From positions 46,364 to 110,363 of the IMG/VR virus record IMGVR_UViG_3300033064_001806: a stretch of DNA of 64,000 bases; one strand, 5' to 3'. Of the stretch, positions 43,619-51,020 are shown piece after piece (positions within the stretch are counted from its first letter, which is position 1; each line of letters begins with the position of its first letter). The notes beneath the pieces were generated by a model. The model saw only the letters and a program-made list of their open reading frames with translations, did not search any database and was not told the DNA's origin. A program made the translations under genes and the position numbers. Source of the stretch: a virus.

Positions 43619-44532
43619 AAATAGCGTTCTTTACAGAAATGGAGTTCAACGGTAAGATACTAAGAACACATGAAAATATGAGAACTGAATTTGCTTGGAT
43701 GTGTGCATTGAATGCAACTCATTATACCATTGGTCAAATTCCAAATGAAGAATATGATTTGGGTGTAATTATTATTCCTAAGAATAATCCAAACTTTAAT
43801 ATAGATGACTTAAAATCAAGTTGTAAGCAAGTAGCAATAATGCAAGAAGGACCAAATTGGTTCTGGCAAGATTATGATTTAGCAAAACAGATTTGGTATT
43901 TTAACACATTAACTTCAGCAGATATTATATTTACTCACAATAAAGTTGATCAAACGTATTATCAAGGATTAACTTCCCATCCCGATGTTCGTGTGTTACC
44001 ATCACTCATGATAGAAGAAGCAGTTGGTAATATTCCAAGTGTAGAAAGAAGTGGTGTTATAATAGGTGGTAATTTTGTATCTTGGTATGGTGGATTTGAT
44101 TCATATATAATTGCTTCTGATTTAAGTGATGAAATCCATGCACCATCTATGGGCAGACGGCAAGAAGGTGAAGAAAATTTAATCAAACACTTACCTTACA
44201 TGAATTGGAAAGAATGGATTCACACACTAAATAAATTTAAGTGGGGTGTTCATTTAATGCGAACTCATGCAGCGGGTACGTTTTCATTGAATTGTTCTTA
44301 TCTTGGTATTCCTTGTATTGGTTATAACGGATTAGACACGCAAGAAATACTTCACCCAAACCTTACAGTTGATATTGGAGATTTACAAACAGCACGTAAG
44401 TTAGCATTAGAATTAAAGAAAGATAGCGATTTTTATAAAGAGCAGAGTGATATTACTAAAAAAATGTATAAGGAGTTTTATAGTGAAGATAAGTTTTATT
44501 CAACCTTCAAGAAACAATTTAAAATATCTTAA
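43615..44532 (+). CDS. GT-B-like protein of sugar cluster
   Basis: This 305-residue protein starts MKIAFFTEMEFNGKILRTHENM and has 'TFSLNCSYLGIPCIGYNGLD' and 'DTQEILHPNLTVDIGD' in its C-terminal part, a pattern like the donor-binding half of GT-B enzymes or spore-protein-type glycosyltransferases. The canonical E-x7-E is not obvious. Probably another glycosyltransferase; moderate certainty. It overlaps its neighbour by 50 bases. Confidence 0.55.
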   Translation: MKIAFFTEMEFNGKILRTHENMRTEFAWMCALNATHYTIGQIPNEEYDLGVIIIPKNNPNFNIDDLKSSCKQVAIMQEGPNWFWQDYDLAKQIWYFNTLTSADIIFTHNKVDQTYYQGLTSHPDVRVLPSLMIEEAVGNIPSVERSGVIIGGNFVSWYGGFDSYIIASDLSDEIHAPSMGRRQEGEENLIKHLPYMNWKEWIHTLNKFKWGVHLMRTHAAGTFSLNCSYLGIPCIGYNGLDTQEILHPNLTVDIGDLQTARKLALELKKDSDFYKEQSDITKKMYKEFYSEDKFYSTFKKQFKIS

Positions 44533-45667
44533 ATGGTCGTATGATGCAATAAGAAAAAATCAAGGAAACCATACAGTAGAAATATGTGTAGCAGATGACT
44601 TTAGTAATGATGGTACATGGGAATGGTGTAAAAAGAAAATGGAAGTTGATTCTAACTTCAAAGCCATTCGTAATGATGGACCAACAAGAATTGGTCATAC
44701 AATTTTATACGATAAATTAATTAATGAAGTTTCTTCACATGATATATGTATGATTTATCATGCCGATATGTACCTGTGTCCAGGTGCGTTGGATTCTATT
44801 GAAAAGTATATAGCACCTAAAACTATTGTTTCACTGACGAGAATTGAACCACCACTACATCCTAAAGGTCCAGAAAAAGTTTTATTGGATTGTGGAATTG
44901 AACCAGAAGAATTTAATGAAGAAAAATTATTATCCGAATTAAATTTATTACAAATTGGTGAAAAAATAACGGAAGGTATATTCGCACCGTGGGCATTTAT
45001 GAAAGCTGATTTTCAAGAAATTGGTGGCCATGATCCATTGTATGCTCCTCAATCAAAAGAAGATAGTGATATTTTCAATAGGTTTCAATTGAACGGTGTT
45101 AAATTTATTCAAACATGGCAGGGGTTTGTATATCACATGACTTGCAGAGGAAGTAGATTTAATCCAACATTAACTGAACCAGGCAAGAATAGTTCAGAAT
45201 GGGAAGAACAAAACTTACGTTCAACTAGAAACTTTATTCGTAAGTGGGGTAGTTTTGTTTTGCATGATGAACTATTGAAACCAATAATTACTCACAAATA
45301 TGATATTGGTATAGTTCTACGTAATTGTACATTACCATTATTAGAACTGTCTGAAATATTCTGTTCAAACATTTATGTAGATTTAGATTCAGAATTGATT
45401 AAAAGCTACATAGTTAAGGAACAACCAAATACTAAGTTTGCTTTATCATATAGAATCCGTTCGATTGATGCAGAAAAAGATAATGATATTGTCTTTGAAT
45501 TTGATGGAAATAATTGGACACAACAGGTAAGAGATATGATAATACACTTACCAAATGTTTTAACTGCAAATGAAATAGAAATCGGTGAATATGAACTTGA
45601 TTTCTGTAATGTAAGTGTTAAAAAGGTAAAATACTACGAGAATAATTTGATAAAGTTGCATCAATAA
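44483..45667 (+). CDS. GT-A glycosyltransferase (family 2-like), GTG start
   Basis: I chose the GTG at 44483, seven bases after AGGAG, giving MKISFIQPSRNNLKYLKWSY, the usual GT2 start. 'VEICVADDFSNDGTWEW' holds the first Asp pair, 'MIYHADMYLCPGALD' the D-x-D, and 'GIFAPWAFMKADFQEIGGHDPLY' the acceptor region. It is 394 residues; the last 120 are an extra domain of unknown role. It is the last gene of the sugar cluster. Confidence 0.78.
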   Translation: MKISFIQPSRNNLKYLKWSYDAIRKNQGNHTVEICVADDFSNDGTWEWCKKKMEVDSNFKAIRNDGPTRIGHTILYDKLINEVSSHDICMIYHADMYLCPGALDSIEKYIAPKTIVSLTRIEPPLHPKGPEKVLLDCGIEPEEFNEEKLLSELNLLQIGEKITEGIFAPWAFMKADFQEIGGHDPLYAPQSKEDSDIFNRFQLNGVKFIQTWQGFVYHMTCRGSRFNPTLTEPGKNSSEWEEQNLRSTRNFIRKWGSFVLHDELLKPIITHKYDIGIVLRNCTLPLLELSEIFCSNIYVDLDSELIKSYIVKEQPNTKFALSYRIRSIDAEKDNDIVFEFDGNNWTQQVRDMIIHLPNVLTANEIEIGEYELDFCNVSVKKVKYYENNLIKLHQ

Positions 45668-45677
45668 TAATTCATTA

Positions 45678-45686
45678 TATATTTAT
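45678..45686 (+). promoter_or_regulatory. Candidate late-type box TATATTTAT
   Basis: An exact TATATTTAT is followed by TGGTATATGTATTA, shared with the 3559 box. It lies 34 bases before the ferritin-like gene at 45721 and after the end of the sugar cluster. Confidence 0.4.
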
Positions 45687-45720
45687 TGGTATATGTATTA
45701 AAAAAATATGAGAGACATTG

Positions 45721-46077
45721 ATGCATCAAGTAGCAGCGCAATTAGTTCAAGTTGAAACACAGCTTCGTTTTTTTCATTGGCAAACCAAGTCATATGCACG
45801 TCATAAAGCATACGGAAAAACTTATGATGCAATTACTGGCAAGATTGATACATTTGTGGAAGTATTGATGGGTAAATATGGACGTGTTCCTGCGATGCCT
45901 ATGAAGATTTACAATAGCAATGAGAAAGATATAAATTCGTTTATAGAAGAAACCATTACATTTTTGATTGGGTTTTCTACTATGTTCGATCCAAATACTG
46001 ATTCAGATTTATTGAATATAAGAGATGAAATGTTAGCAGAGTTTAATAAGCTCAAATATTTGATTACATTAAAATAA
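45721..46077 (+). CDS. Dps/ferritin-like helical protein (DUF5856-like)
   Basis: I chose the ATG at 45721; an in-frame TTG precedes it by one codon. This 118-residue helical protein has 'VETQLRFFHWQTKSYARHKAYGKTYDAITGKIDTFVEVLMGKYGRV', the LHW-K-H-YD-E pattern of Dps-like four-helix bundles. These are common in T4-like phages. Metal or DNA protection in the head or early infection is possible; ferroxidase residues are only partly visible. Confidence 0.6.
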   Translation: MHQVAAQLVQVETQLRFFHWQTKSYARHKAYGKTYDAITGKIDTFVEVLMGKYGRVPAMPMKIYNSNEKDINSFIEETITFLIGFSTMFDPNTDSDLLNIRDEMLAEFNKLKYLITLK

Positions 46078-46091
46078 TAAGAGGTGTTATG

Positions 46092-46271
46092 ATGAATGAA
46101 GAAATTAGAAACAAAGAATCAAAGGGGTTCGGTGATACTATTGCTAAAGTTACAAATGCATTAGGTTTAGATAAAGTTGCTGAAACAGTAGCACATGCAG
46201 TTGGTAAAGAAGATTGCGGTTGCAATAAAAGAAAAGAAAAATTAAATGATATGTTTCCATACAATAGATGA
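46092..46271 (+). CDS. Small CGC-motif protein
   Basis: A 59-residue protein; ATG 46092 lies five bases after GAGGTG, and ATG 46089 is an alternative. 'GFGDTIAKVTNALGLDKVAETVAHAVGKEDCGCNKRKEKLNDMFPYNR' has the CGC..RKE.LN..FPY ending that recurs in small phage proteins. The paired Cys could bind metal. Function unknown. The next gene overlaps its stop (ATGA). Confidence 0.6.
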   Translation: MNEEIRNKESKGFGDTIAKVTNALGLDKVAETVAHAVGKEDCGCNKRKEKLNDMFPYNR

Positions 46272-46462
46272 CACCTAAATCTATACATAAGATAGCTACT
46301 AAGATGGATGTAGCATGGGATGGCGATAAAAATTTTATGTCATGGTGTCAGACAATTGTTGGTAAAGAACATTTAGATGATATGTCAGAAGTTGAACTCA
46401 TTATGATTTACAATAGATTAAAAAATGGTAAATTTCCAGAATCACTAAGAGCAAATGAATAA
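46268..46462 (+). CDS. Small hypothetical protein
   Basis: A 64-residue helical protein (MTPKSIHKIATKMDVAWDGD ... MSEVELIMIYNRLKNGKFPE) overlaps the genes on both sides. The 'W' and 'MS..EL..IY..L' spacing looks like a small helix-turn structure. No family recognised. Confidence 0.5.
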   Translation: MTPKSIHKIATKMDVAWDGDKNFMSWCQTIVGKEHLDDMSEVELIMIYNRLKNGKFPESLRANE

Positions 46463-46886
46463 TATCAATTACATAACACCTGAAGAATTGTCTAATATAA
46501 AGAAGCCAGCAGCGTCAGGTGTACTTGTTATGAATAGTGCCGATGAGTTTCTTTTAACAAAAAGAACTTCAAAAGCACAATATCTTGGTGGGTATTGGTC
46601 AGTACCGTCTGGCGAATCAAACGTAAATGAATTAGAATCTTTAGAAGATTGTGCTCGCAGAGAGTTCTTTGAAGAAACAACACACACTATACCAAAGAAT
46701 GAAAAAATAATATGTATTGATAGATACTACGCTGATGAAAGATTATACTTTCTTTTTTTATACAGAACTAAAAGTAGATTTTTTATAAAGATAGATTGGG
46801 AACATGAAGATTTGGGTTGGTTTACCAAAGACAATTTGCCGCAACCGATTGCTCCTCAAATTTTAGATGGAATTAATAGGATATAA
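46455..46886 (+). CDS. NUDIX hydrolase
   Basis: This 143-residue protein carries a Nudix box: G-E-S-N-V-N-E-L-E...C-A-R-R-E-F-F-E-E, i.e. G-x7-E-x7-REFFEE (two residues longer than usual before the first Glu). 'GYWSVPSGE' precedes it. Such enzymes hydrolyse nucleoside-diphosphate-linked compounds (dNTPs, NDP-sugars, caps). Substrate unknown; sanitising or nucleotide-modification roles both fit the window. Confidence 0.85.
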   Translation: MNNINYITPEELSNIKKPAASGVLVMNSADEFLLTKRTSKAQYLGGYWSVPSGESNVNELESLEDCARREFFEETTHTIPKNEKIICIDRYYADERLYFLFLYRTKSRFFIKIDWEHEDLGWFTKDNLPQPIAPQILDGINRI

Positions 46887-46887
46887 A

Positions 46888-47232
46888 ATGAAAAATAAAA
46901 ATCCATATAAAGAAATTAATGACGCTAATTATATAATAGATATGATGAGAGAGGATGTATTTGGACATAGAGTAACTATGGTAACTGCTAAAGATACTAA
47001 CAAATTGAAAAATAAGTTATATCAGCCAACTACTGATGCAGAGAAAGAAGATTTTGTTGCAATAGTCGAACCGATTATGAATAGAAAATCTTACATTTCA
47101 AAGGAAAGAGATCCAAACTTAGATTCATTTATAGATATTGATACGAGAGTAAGTCAACAAGATTTTACAGGTGAACCTGATATGGATGAATTAGATTTTG
47201 ATGAATTGCTTGGTGATGAAGATTTAGATTAA
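46888..47232 (+). CDS. Acidic-tailed hypothetical protein
   Basis: I chose the ATG at 46888 with AGGA upstream; the longer open frame overlaps the NUDIX gene. It is a 114-residue protein with a basic first half (KNKNPYKEINDAN, DTNKLKNKLYQ) and an acidic C-terminus (PDMDELDFDELLGDEDLD). An acidic tail often mediates protein contacts, as in RNA-polymerase-binding or scaffold proteins. No family recognised. Confidence 0.5.
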   Translation: MKNKNPYKEINDANYIIDMMREDVFGHRVTMVTAKDTNKLKNKLYQPTTDAEKEDFVAIVEPIMNRKSYISKERDPNLDSFIDIDTRVSQQDFTGEPDMDELDFDELLGDEDLD

Positions 47233-47238
47233 GATGTA

Positions 47239-47269
47239 TTGTTTATTTAATAAATTTTTAGTATATTTG
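47239..47269 (+). promoter_or_regulatory. Bacteroidota-type promoter (-7 TATATTTG)
   Basis: TATATTTG at 47262-47269 with TTGT at the 19-base-spaced -33 position. It lies between the acidic-tailed gene and 47290. Confidence 0.65.
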
Positions 47270-47289
47270 TAACCTCATTGGAGAGTATA

Positions 47290-47871
47290 ATGAGTGAAAT
47301 TAAAAAGTTCGTAATAAAAGAAATACGAGATGTATTGCGAGAAGAAAAACACAAACAGAAAATTAAAGAATTATCTGGCATACTTTTTGAAGCAATTGAA
47401 ACAGCAAATGTTGTTAAGAGTAATCCAAAAAGATTTGCAATTGCAAAAAAAATTATTAAAATAACAGAGGGTGATTTAATAAAAGAATATCATAAAGAAG
47501 GTGAAGGTAAAATGTTCAAAGCTCAATTACTTTCTATTATGCATAATGCAAAACAGATTTATGAAATGATCGATGAGCATGATGAGTTTGAAGATTGGTT
47601 ACAATCAAAAGTTACAATAGCAGAAGATTATTTAAGAGCAATTCACGGTTATATTAAGTATTATAATGGAGACGAAGACATGGGTACTGAGTTTGAAGAC
47701 GAGATTGAATTAGACGGTGAGAAGGCGAACTTCAGCGATGAAGAATCAGCAGAGTATTCAGATGCCGCATTTGATGAAGATGGTGTAGTTTATGGTGATG
47801 ATGAATGGGAAGATGATGACGAAGCCTTTGATTACTTCATAGAAGATGAAGAAGACACTTTAGCATTATAG
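47290..47871 (+). CDS. Acidic protein with capsid-targeting-like N-terminus
   Basis: I chose the ATG at 47290 with GGAGAG upstream. The 193-residue protein starts MSEIKKFVIKEIRDVLREEK, an amphipathic tag-like helix (V-L-R-E). A helical middle (60-120) is followed by a strongly acidic tail (EDEIELDGEKANFSDEESAE ... DDEWEDDDEAFDYF). It is unusual among tagged genes in having a host-like promoter. Scaffold or DNA-mimic activity is possible from the acidic tail. Confidence 0.55.
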   Translation: MSEIKKFVIKEIRDVLREEKHKQKIKELSGILFEAIETANVVKSNPKRFAIAKKIIKITEGDLIKEYHKEGEGKMFKAQLLSIMHNAKQIYEMIDEHDEFEDWLQSKVTIAEDYLRAIHGYIKYYNGDEDMGTEFEDEIELDGEKANFSDEESAEYSDAAFDEDGVVYGDDEWEDDDEAFDYFIEDEEDTLAL

Positions 47872-47877
47872 GAAACT

Positions 47878-48084
47878 ATGATAACTACATTTTTATTTTC
47901 GGACGGTTGGCGTTTTATTTCTAGTGATGGTAGTTATATAAGCATTTCAAAAGATGAATTGGAAAATTATAGACTCAACGAAATTACAGACGATGAGATA
48001 AAAGCGTTATGTTATGGTTATATTACTGGAAAATCATTTTTGAATTTTTCAACAGAAGGAATTGAACAGAGTTATGAATTTTAA
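47878..48084 (+). CDS. Small hypothetical protein
   Basis: A 68-residue beta-start protein (MITTFLFSDGWRFISSDGSY) ending NFSTEGIEQSYEF, preceded by AGGAA. Overlaps the next gene by 11 bases. No family recognised. Confidence 0.5.
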   Translation: MITTFLFSDGWRFISSDGSYISISKDELENYRLNEITDDEIKALCYGYITGKSFLNFSTEGIEQSYEF

Positions 48085-48361
48085 TACAAGAACTATTATT
48101 GATTTAATTACCCTTGACGATGACTTAAAAGATAAATTAAATAGAATAGTAGATGATGAGAAGTTATTCTTACTTAGTATGGGTGACAGTTCAATTGATG
48201 AAGCTGAATTTATTGCCTCGGTCTCTCCATTAATACATGATAATCTTAAACGATACGTTAAACTCGATTTAAGAAGTACGGATTTAAGTTTTTTGAAAGG
48301 AATAATTAATCTAAATAAGGTTGATTACAAATTGGTTTTTGAAAGTATCAAACAGGTTTAA
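48074..48361 (+). CDS. Small hypothetical protein
   Basis: A 95-residue protein from ATG 48074 inside the end of the previous gene; an upstream TTG at 48062 is an alternative. It is helical ('TIIDLITLDDDLKDKLNRIVDDE') with a basic end. No family recognised. Confidence 0.45.
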   Translation: MNFNTRTIIDLITLDDDLKDKLNRIVDDEKLFLLSMGDSSIDEAEFIASVSPLIHDNLKRYVKLDLRSTDLSFLKGIINLNKVDYKLVFESIKQV

Positions 48362-48366
48362 TTGTT

Positions 48367-48534
48367 ATGTTAAATAAAATATTTGAATTTATTGGTGTTG
48401 GTATATTAACACCTATATTATATACAATGTATTTTCTGATGGTTGTTATCGCTACATTTATATTCGCATTACCGATTGGTGTTGGCATATATATAATTGA
48501 TTTAACAATAAAAAGATTCTTTGGTGGTTTTTAG
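48367..48534 (+). CDS. Small membrane protein
   Basis: A 55-residue protein with one long or two short hydrophobic helices (residues 9-45, 'GVGILTPILYTMYFLMVVIA' then 'IFALPIGVGIYIIDL') and a basic end (KRFFGGF). Start ATG 48367 lies 5 bases after the previous stop. Probably inner-membrane; function unknown. Confidence 0.5.
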   Translation: MLNKIFEFIGVGILTPILYTMYFLMVVIATFIFALPIGVGIYIIDLTIKRFFGGF

Positions 48535-48724
48535 TTATGCCATCTATGATTTTAAGTGTGAAGAATGTGGAAATATAAAAGAGTATTATGTTCCATCAAC
48601 AACTTCAATTCCAGAAAATTGTTATTGCGGTAAGAAATGTGAATTAATAAAAGTGGAATCGTTCAGTTCAAGTAAACCCATACTAAAGGGAAACGGATTT
48701 TACGAAACCGATTATAAAACATAA
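48521..48724 (+). CDS. FmdB-like zinc-ribbon protein with apparent N-terminal frameshift
   Basis: The continuous frame begins at TTG 48521 but has no good start. The ATG at 48537 begins M-P-S and then goes out of frame. One extra T between 48545 and 48546 would give MPSYDFKCEECGNIKEYY, the canonical start of FmdB-type zinc-ribbon proteins. CxxC pairs are CEEC and a C-Y-C-GKKC cluster. So it is probably a real zinc-ribbon gene with a one-base deletion, sequencing error or unusual initiation. Confidence 0.6.
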   Translation: MVVFSYAIYDFKCEECGNIKEYYVPSTTSIPENCYCGKKCELIKVESFSSSKPILKGNGFYETDYKT

Positions 48725-48736
48725 AATGAGGTTGTT

Positions 48737-49069
48737 ATGAATTATCCTAAATATAGGACAAGTAAAAGCATTCAAGTAAAATTAGCACCACAAGTTGCTG
48801 TTATGGGATGTGAATATAAACATTTAGTTAGAGCGTTTGGTAATCCAAATTTGGCGGCAGATTATGGTGACGAGTTTGATGGTGTAGAAAAATGTGCTTG
48901 GCATATTCAATTTGAAACAGGTCAGGTTGCTATAATTTCAGATGTTCGACCATTTGGTATTCATGACATGGATTATAGAATTGTAAAAGAATGGAGAGTA
49001 AACGCACATGACACACTAGTTTACGATTGGATAAAAGAGATAGTTAGGGATATGAACCCAAACGCATAA
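48737..49069 (+). CDS. Hypothetical protein
   Basis: This 110-residue protein contains 'LVRAFGNPNLAADYGDEFDG' and 'CAWHIQFETGQVAIISDVRPFG', a beta-rich pattern (FG.PN...DYGDEFDGVEKCAW.I.F..G..A.I.D) that looks conserved and enzyme- or ligand-binding-like. AATGAGG lies upstream. No named family recognised. Confidence 0.55.
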   Translation: MNYPKYRTSKSIQVKLAPQVAVMGCEYKHLVRAFGNPNLAADYGDEFDGVEKCAWHIQFETGQVAIISDVRPFGIHDMDYRIVKEWRVNAHDTLVYDWIKEIVRDMNPNA

Positions 49070-49097
49070 ACAATATTAATTAAAAAAGGAGTCAATT

Positions 49098-49259
49098 GTG
49101 AAAAGTATTATATTTCTAATAGTATTATTATGCTGTATTACGGCACATTCAAACGAAAATCCAATTAAGTCTAAACAACATAAAAAAGATCATTCGTGTT
49201 GTAAAAAAGATACAACAAATAATAAATCAAATAAACAAGATATACCAAAGTTTCAATAA
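49098..49259 (+). CDS. Small secreted Cys/Lys-rich peptide (GTG start)
   Basis: A 53-residue protein with GTG six bases after AAAGGAG. MKSIIFLIVLLCCITAHS is a signal peptide; the mature part is very basic and polar with a Cys pair (DHSCCKKDT). It is the first of three consecutive signal-peptide genes. It may be a periplasmic or surface peptide; no family recognised. Confidence 0.5.
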   Translation: MKSIIFLIVLLCCITAHSNENPIKSKQHKKDHSCCKKDTTNNKSNKQDIPKFQ

Positions 49260-49282
49260 ACATTTAGAAGGAGTAAAACACA

Positions 49283-49711
49283 ATGAAGTATATCATTGTA
49301 GTGTTTCTCGCAGTTATGTCAATGACTGCAGGAGACACACAACCATATCTATTGAAAAAAATAGTTAGTGGTGGAAACGGTAATGCAACTCTCGGTCAAG
49401 TAGTTGCTGGTTATAAGAATGGCTATCATGTTGGAATACGCACACCAAGGGTACTTACAACTTCTGTGAACGAACCAATTCCAATGAAATTATCAGGATT
49501 AGCGTTTCCTAATCCAACATCAGATGGAATAGTAAGAATAGATGTGCCAAACCCAATGCGAATTGAAGTGTCTGATTTGAAAGGATTTACAATCGGTGAT
49601 GGAATTGATTTATTATCAAAACAAATTCAACTTCCATATAGGGGCTCATTCTTTGTAAGAGTTATTACAACAGACAATCAAGTTTACAAAACAATAGTTA
49701 TTTTTAATTAA
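49283..49711 (+). CDS. Secreted protein with T9SS-like C-terminal sorting domain
   Basis: This 142-residue protein has a signal peptide (MKYIIVVFLAVMSMTAG), a short linker and then, from about residue 72, 'LAFPNPTSDGIVRIDV', 'RIEVSDLKGFTI' and 'YRGSFFVRVITTDNQVYKTIVI'. PNP..., then 'G...G.F.VRV', then a final beta strand is the type A sorting domain of the Bacteroidota Por/type IX secretion system. It would use the host's machinery to reach the cell surface. A phage gene for this is unusual. Confidence 0.72.
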   Translation: MKYIIVVFLAVMSMTAGDTQPYLLKKIVSGGNGNATLGQVVAGYKNGYHVGIRTPRVLTTSVNEPIPMKLSGLAFPNPTSDGIVRIDVPNPMRIEVSDLKGFTIGDGIDLLSKQIQLPYRGSFFVRVITTDNQVYKTIVIFN

Positions 49712-49725
49712 TCAATGAGGGAAAG

Positions 49726-50901
49726 ATGAAACAAGTTTTTTTAGCAATATTTGCTTTATTATCGGTTACATTATCGGCACAAACAAATCTTCAGTATCAA
49801 GCACACGTTCCTGCTGGTACACCAACAGAATCTAAGTTTTCGGTTTATATTGCGAATGAAACATTCGATGAAAACTCACATTTGAATTCATCTGCTTTCT
49901 GGTATCGTGAAAATAGAGAAGTAGAAATTCAAAACGGTATATTAAATTATTTACTTGAAAGTGTACCCGATAGTGTATTCATCAACAATTATGGTAAACC
50001 ATTATTTGTATACGCATACGTAAACGGTGTAACACTCGGTAGATTAAGAATTCAATCTGTACCGTATTCTTTACTGTCTAAATATTCTTTAGAAGCAGCA
50101 GAAGCAAGAACTGCTAACTTTGCAGAAAGAGCTAACCTTGCAAAGAGAGCAACCCTATCTGATACAGCAACATTCTCACGTAGTTCAATCAGAGCAGTAT
50201 ATTCAGATACCGCATTAGTTTCAGATACAGCGAACCATGCGAGGCACGCTAATACATCAGATTCTTCTATCTCGTCTGCATACTCTGATTTGGCTGGGTA
50301 TTCGGCAAATTCTACACATTCCTTGAAATCAGATACAGCAAAGTTTGCATTGAAATCAAAACAATCTGCATACTCAGATACCACTTTATATTCATTACAA
50401 TCTGGTATTTCATTATATTCAGAAACAAGTGCTTTTGCAATGAACGCAAAACATGCTTCTGTTACAGACACGGCTAGGTTTCTTAGAGATTCACTTCTTT
50501 TTCCAAGAAATTTCACACGTGGTTCAGTTACCATTCTTTCACTTGATGGTGCAGAGACCGCTCAAGTCGGTTCAACTCTCACACGTGGAACTAATGGAAT
50601 TTCGTGGGAAGTTAATCAACACCACAGAACAAGTAGTGTTTCCATTTATACGTCCGCTCCAGCGAGTTTACCTTCGAGTTCAAGATGGATTGTTTCCCGC
50701 GTTGCTGTGGATTATAACTTGGTCACGGTATCAAACCCAGTTATCGGTCAACTCGTTACAATCTACAATGGTTCAACTGCAAATACAGTTACACTAAATA
50801 ATAATACGTGGATAATCGATACAGCAATTAGTTGTGTGATTTTACCAAATCAATCGAGAACACTTTGGTTCAATGGTGGGTTTTGGATTGTAGTACAATA
50901 A
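49726..50901 (+). CDS. Secreted repeat protein, tail-fibre/adhesin-like
   Basis: This 391-residue protein has a signal peptide (MKQVFLAIFALLSVTLSAQ). The N-terminal domain (NLQYQAHVPAG ... 'VNGVTLGRLRIQSVPYSLLS') resembles the Bacteroidota 'YQA...F.....VPYAL.A' module. Residues about 118-255 are Ala/Ser/Asp/Thr repeats ('AERANLAKRATLSDTAT', 'YSDTALVSDTANHARHANTS') of 6-7 residue period, like the stalks of trimeric fibres. A globular C-terminus follows. It may be a secreted decoy, adhesin or surface fibre. Confidence 0.6.
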   Translation: MKQVFLAIFALLSVTLSAQTNLQYQAHVPAGTPTESKFSVYIANETFDENSHLNSSAFWYRENREVEIQNGILNYLLESVPDSVFINNYGKPLFVYAYVNGVTLGRLRIQSVPYSLLSKYSLEAAEARTANFAERANLAKRATLSDTATFSRSSIRAVYSDTALVSDTANHARHANTSDSSISSAYSDLAGYSANSTHSLKSDTAKFALKSKQSAYSDTTLYSLQSGISLYSETSAFAMNAKHASVTDTARFLRDSLLFPRNFTRGSVTILSLDGAETAQVGSTLTRGTNGISWEVNQHHRTSSVSIYTSAPASLPSSSRWIVSRVAVDYNLVTVSNPVIGQLVTIYNGSTANTVTLNNNTWIIDTAISCVILPNQSRTLWFNGGFWIVVQ

Positions 50902-50930
50902 TCAAGTAATATATTAGTTAAATTATAAAG

Positions 50931-50958
50931 TCGCCAGATATTATGTCTGGCGATTTTT
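50931..50958 (+). terminator. Rho-independent terminator
   Basis: Stem TCGCCAGA/TCTGGCGA (50931-50938 with 50946-50953) with a 7-base loop is followed by TTTTT. It ends the secreted-protein group. Confidence 0.85.
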
Positions 50959-50976
50959 GTTTATTTTAATTTTTAT

Positions 50977-50985
50977 TATATTTAT
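50977..50985 (+). promoter_or_regulatory. Candidate late-type box TATATTTAT
   Basis: An exact TATATTTAT followed by TGGTATG, between a terminator and the tagged structural-like gene at 51021. It is the cleanest example of the second box because the terminator isolates it. Confidence 0.45.
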
Positions 50986-51020
50986 TGGTATGTTCCTCGT
51001 TTACATTGGAGATATTTTAA

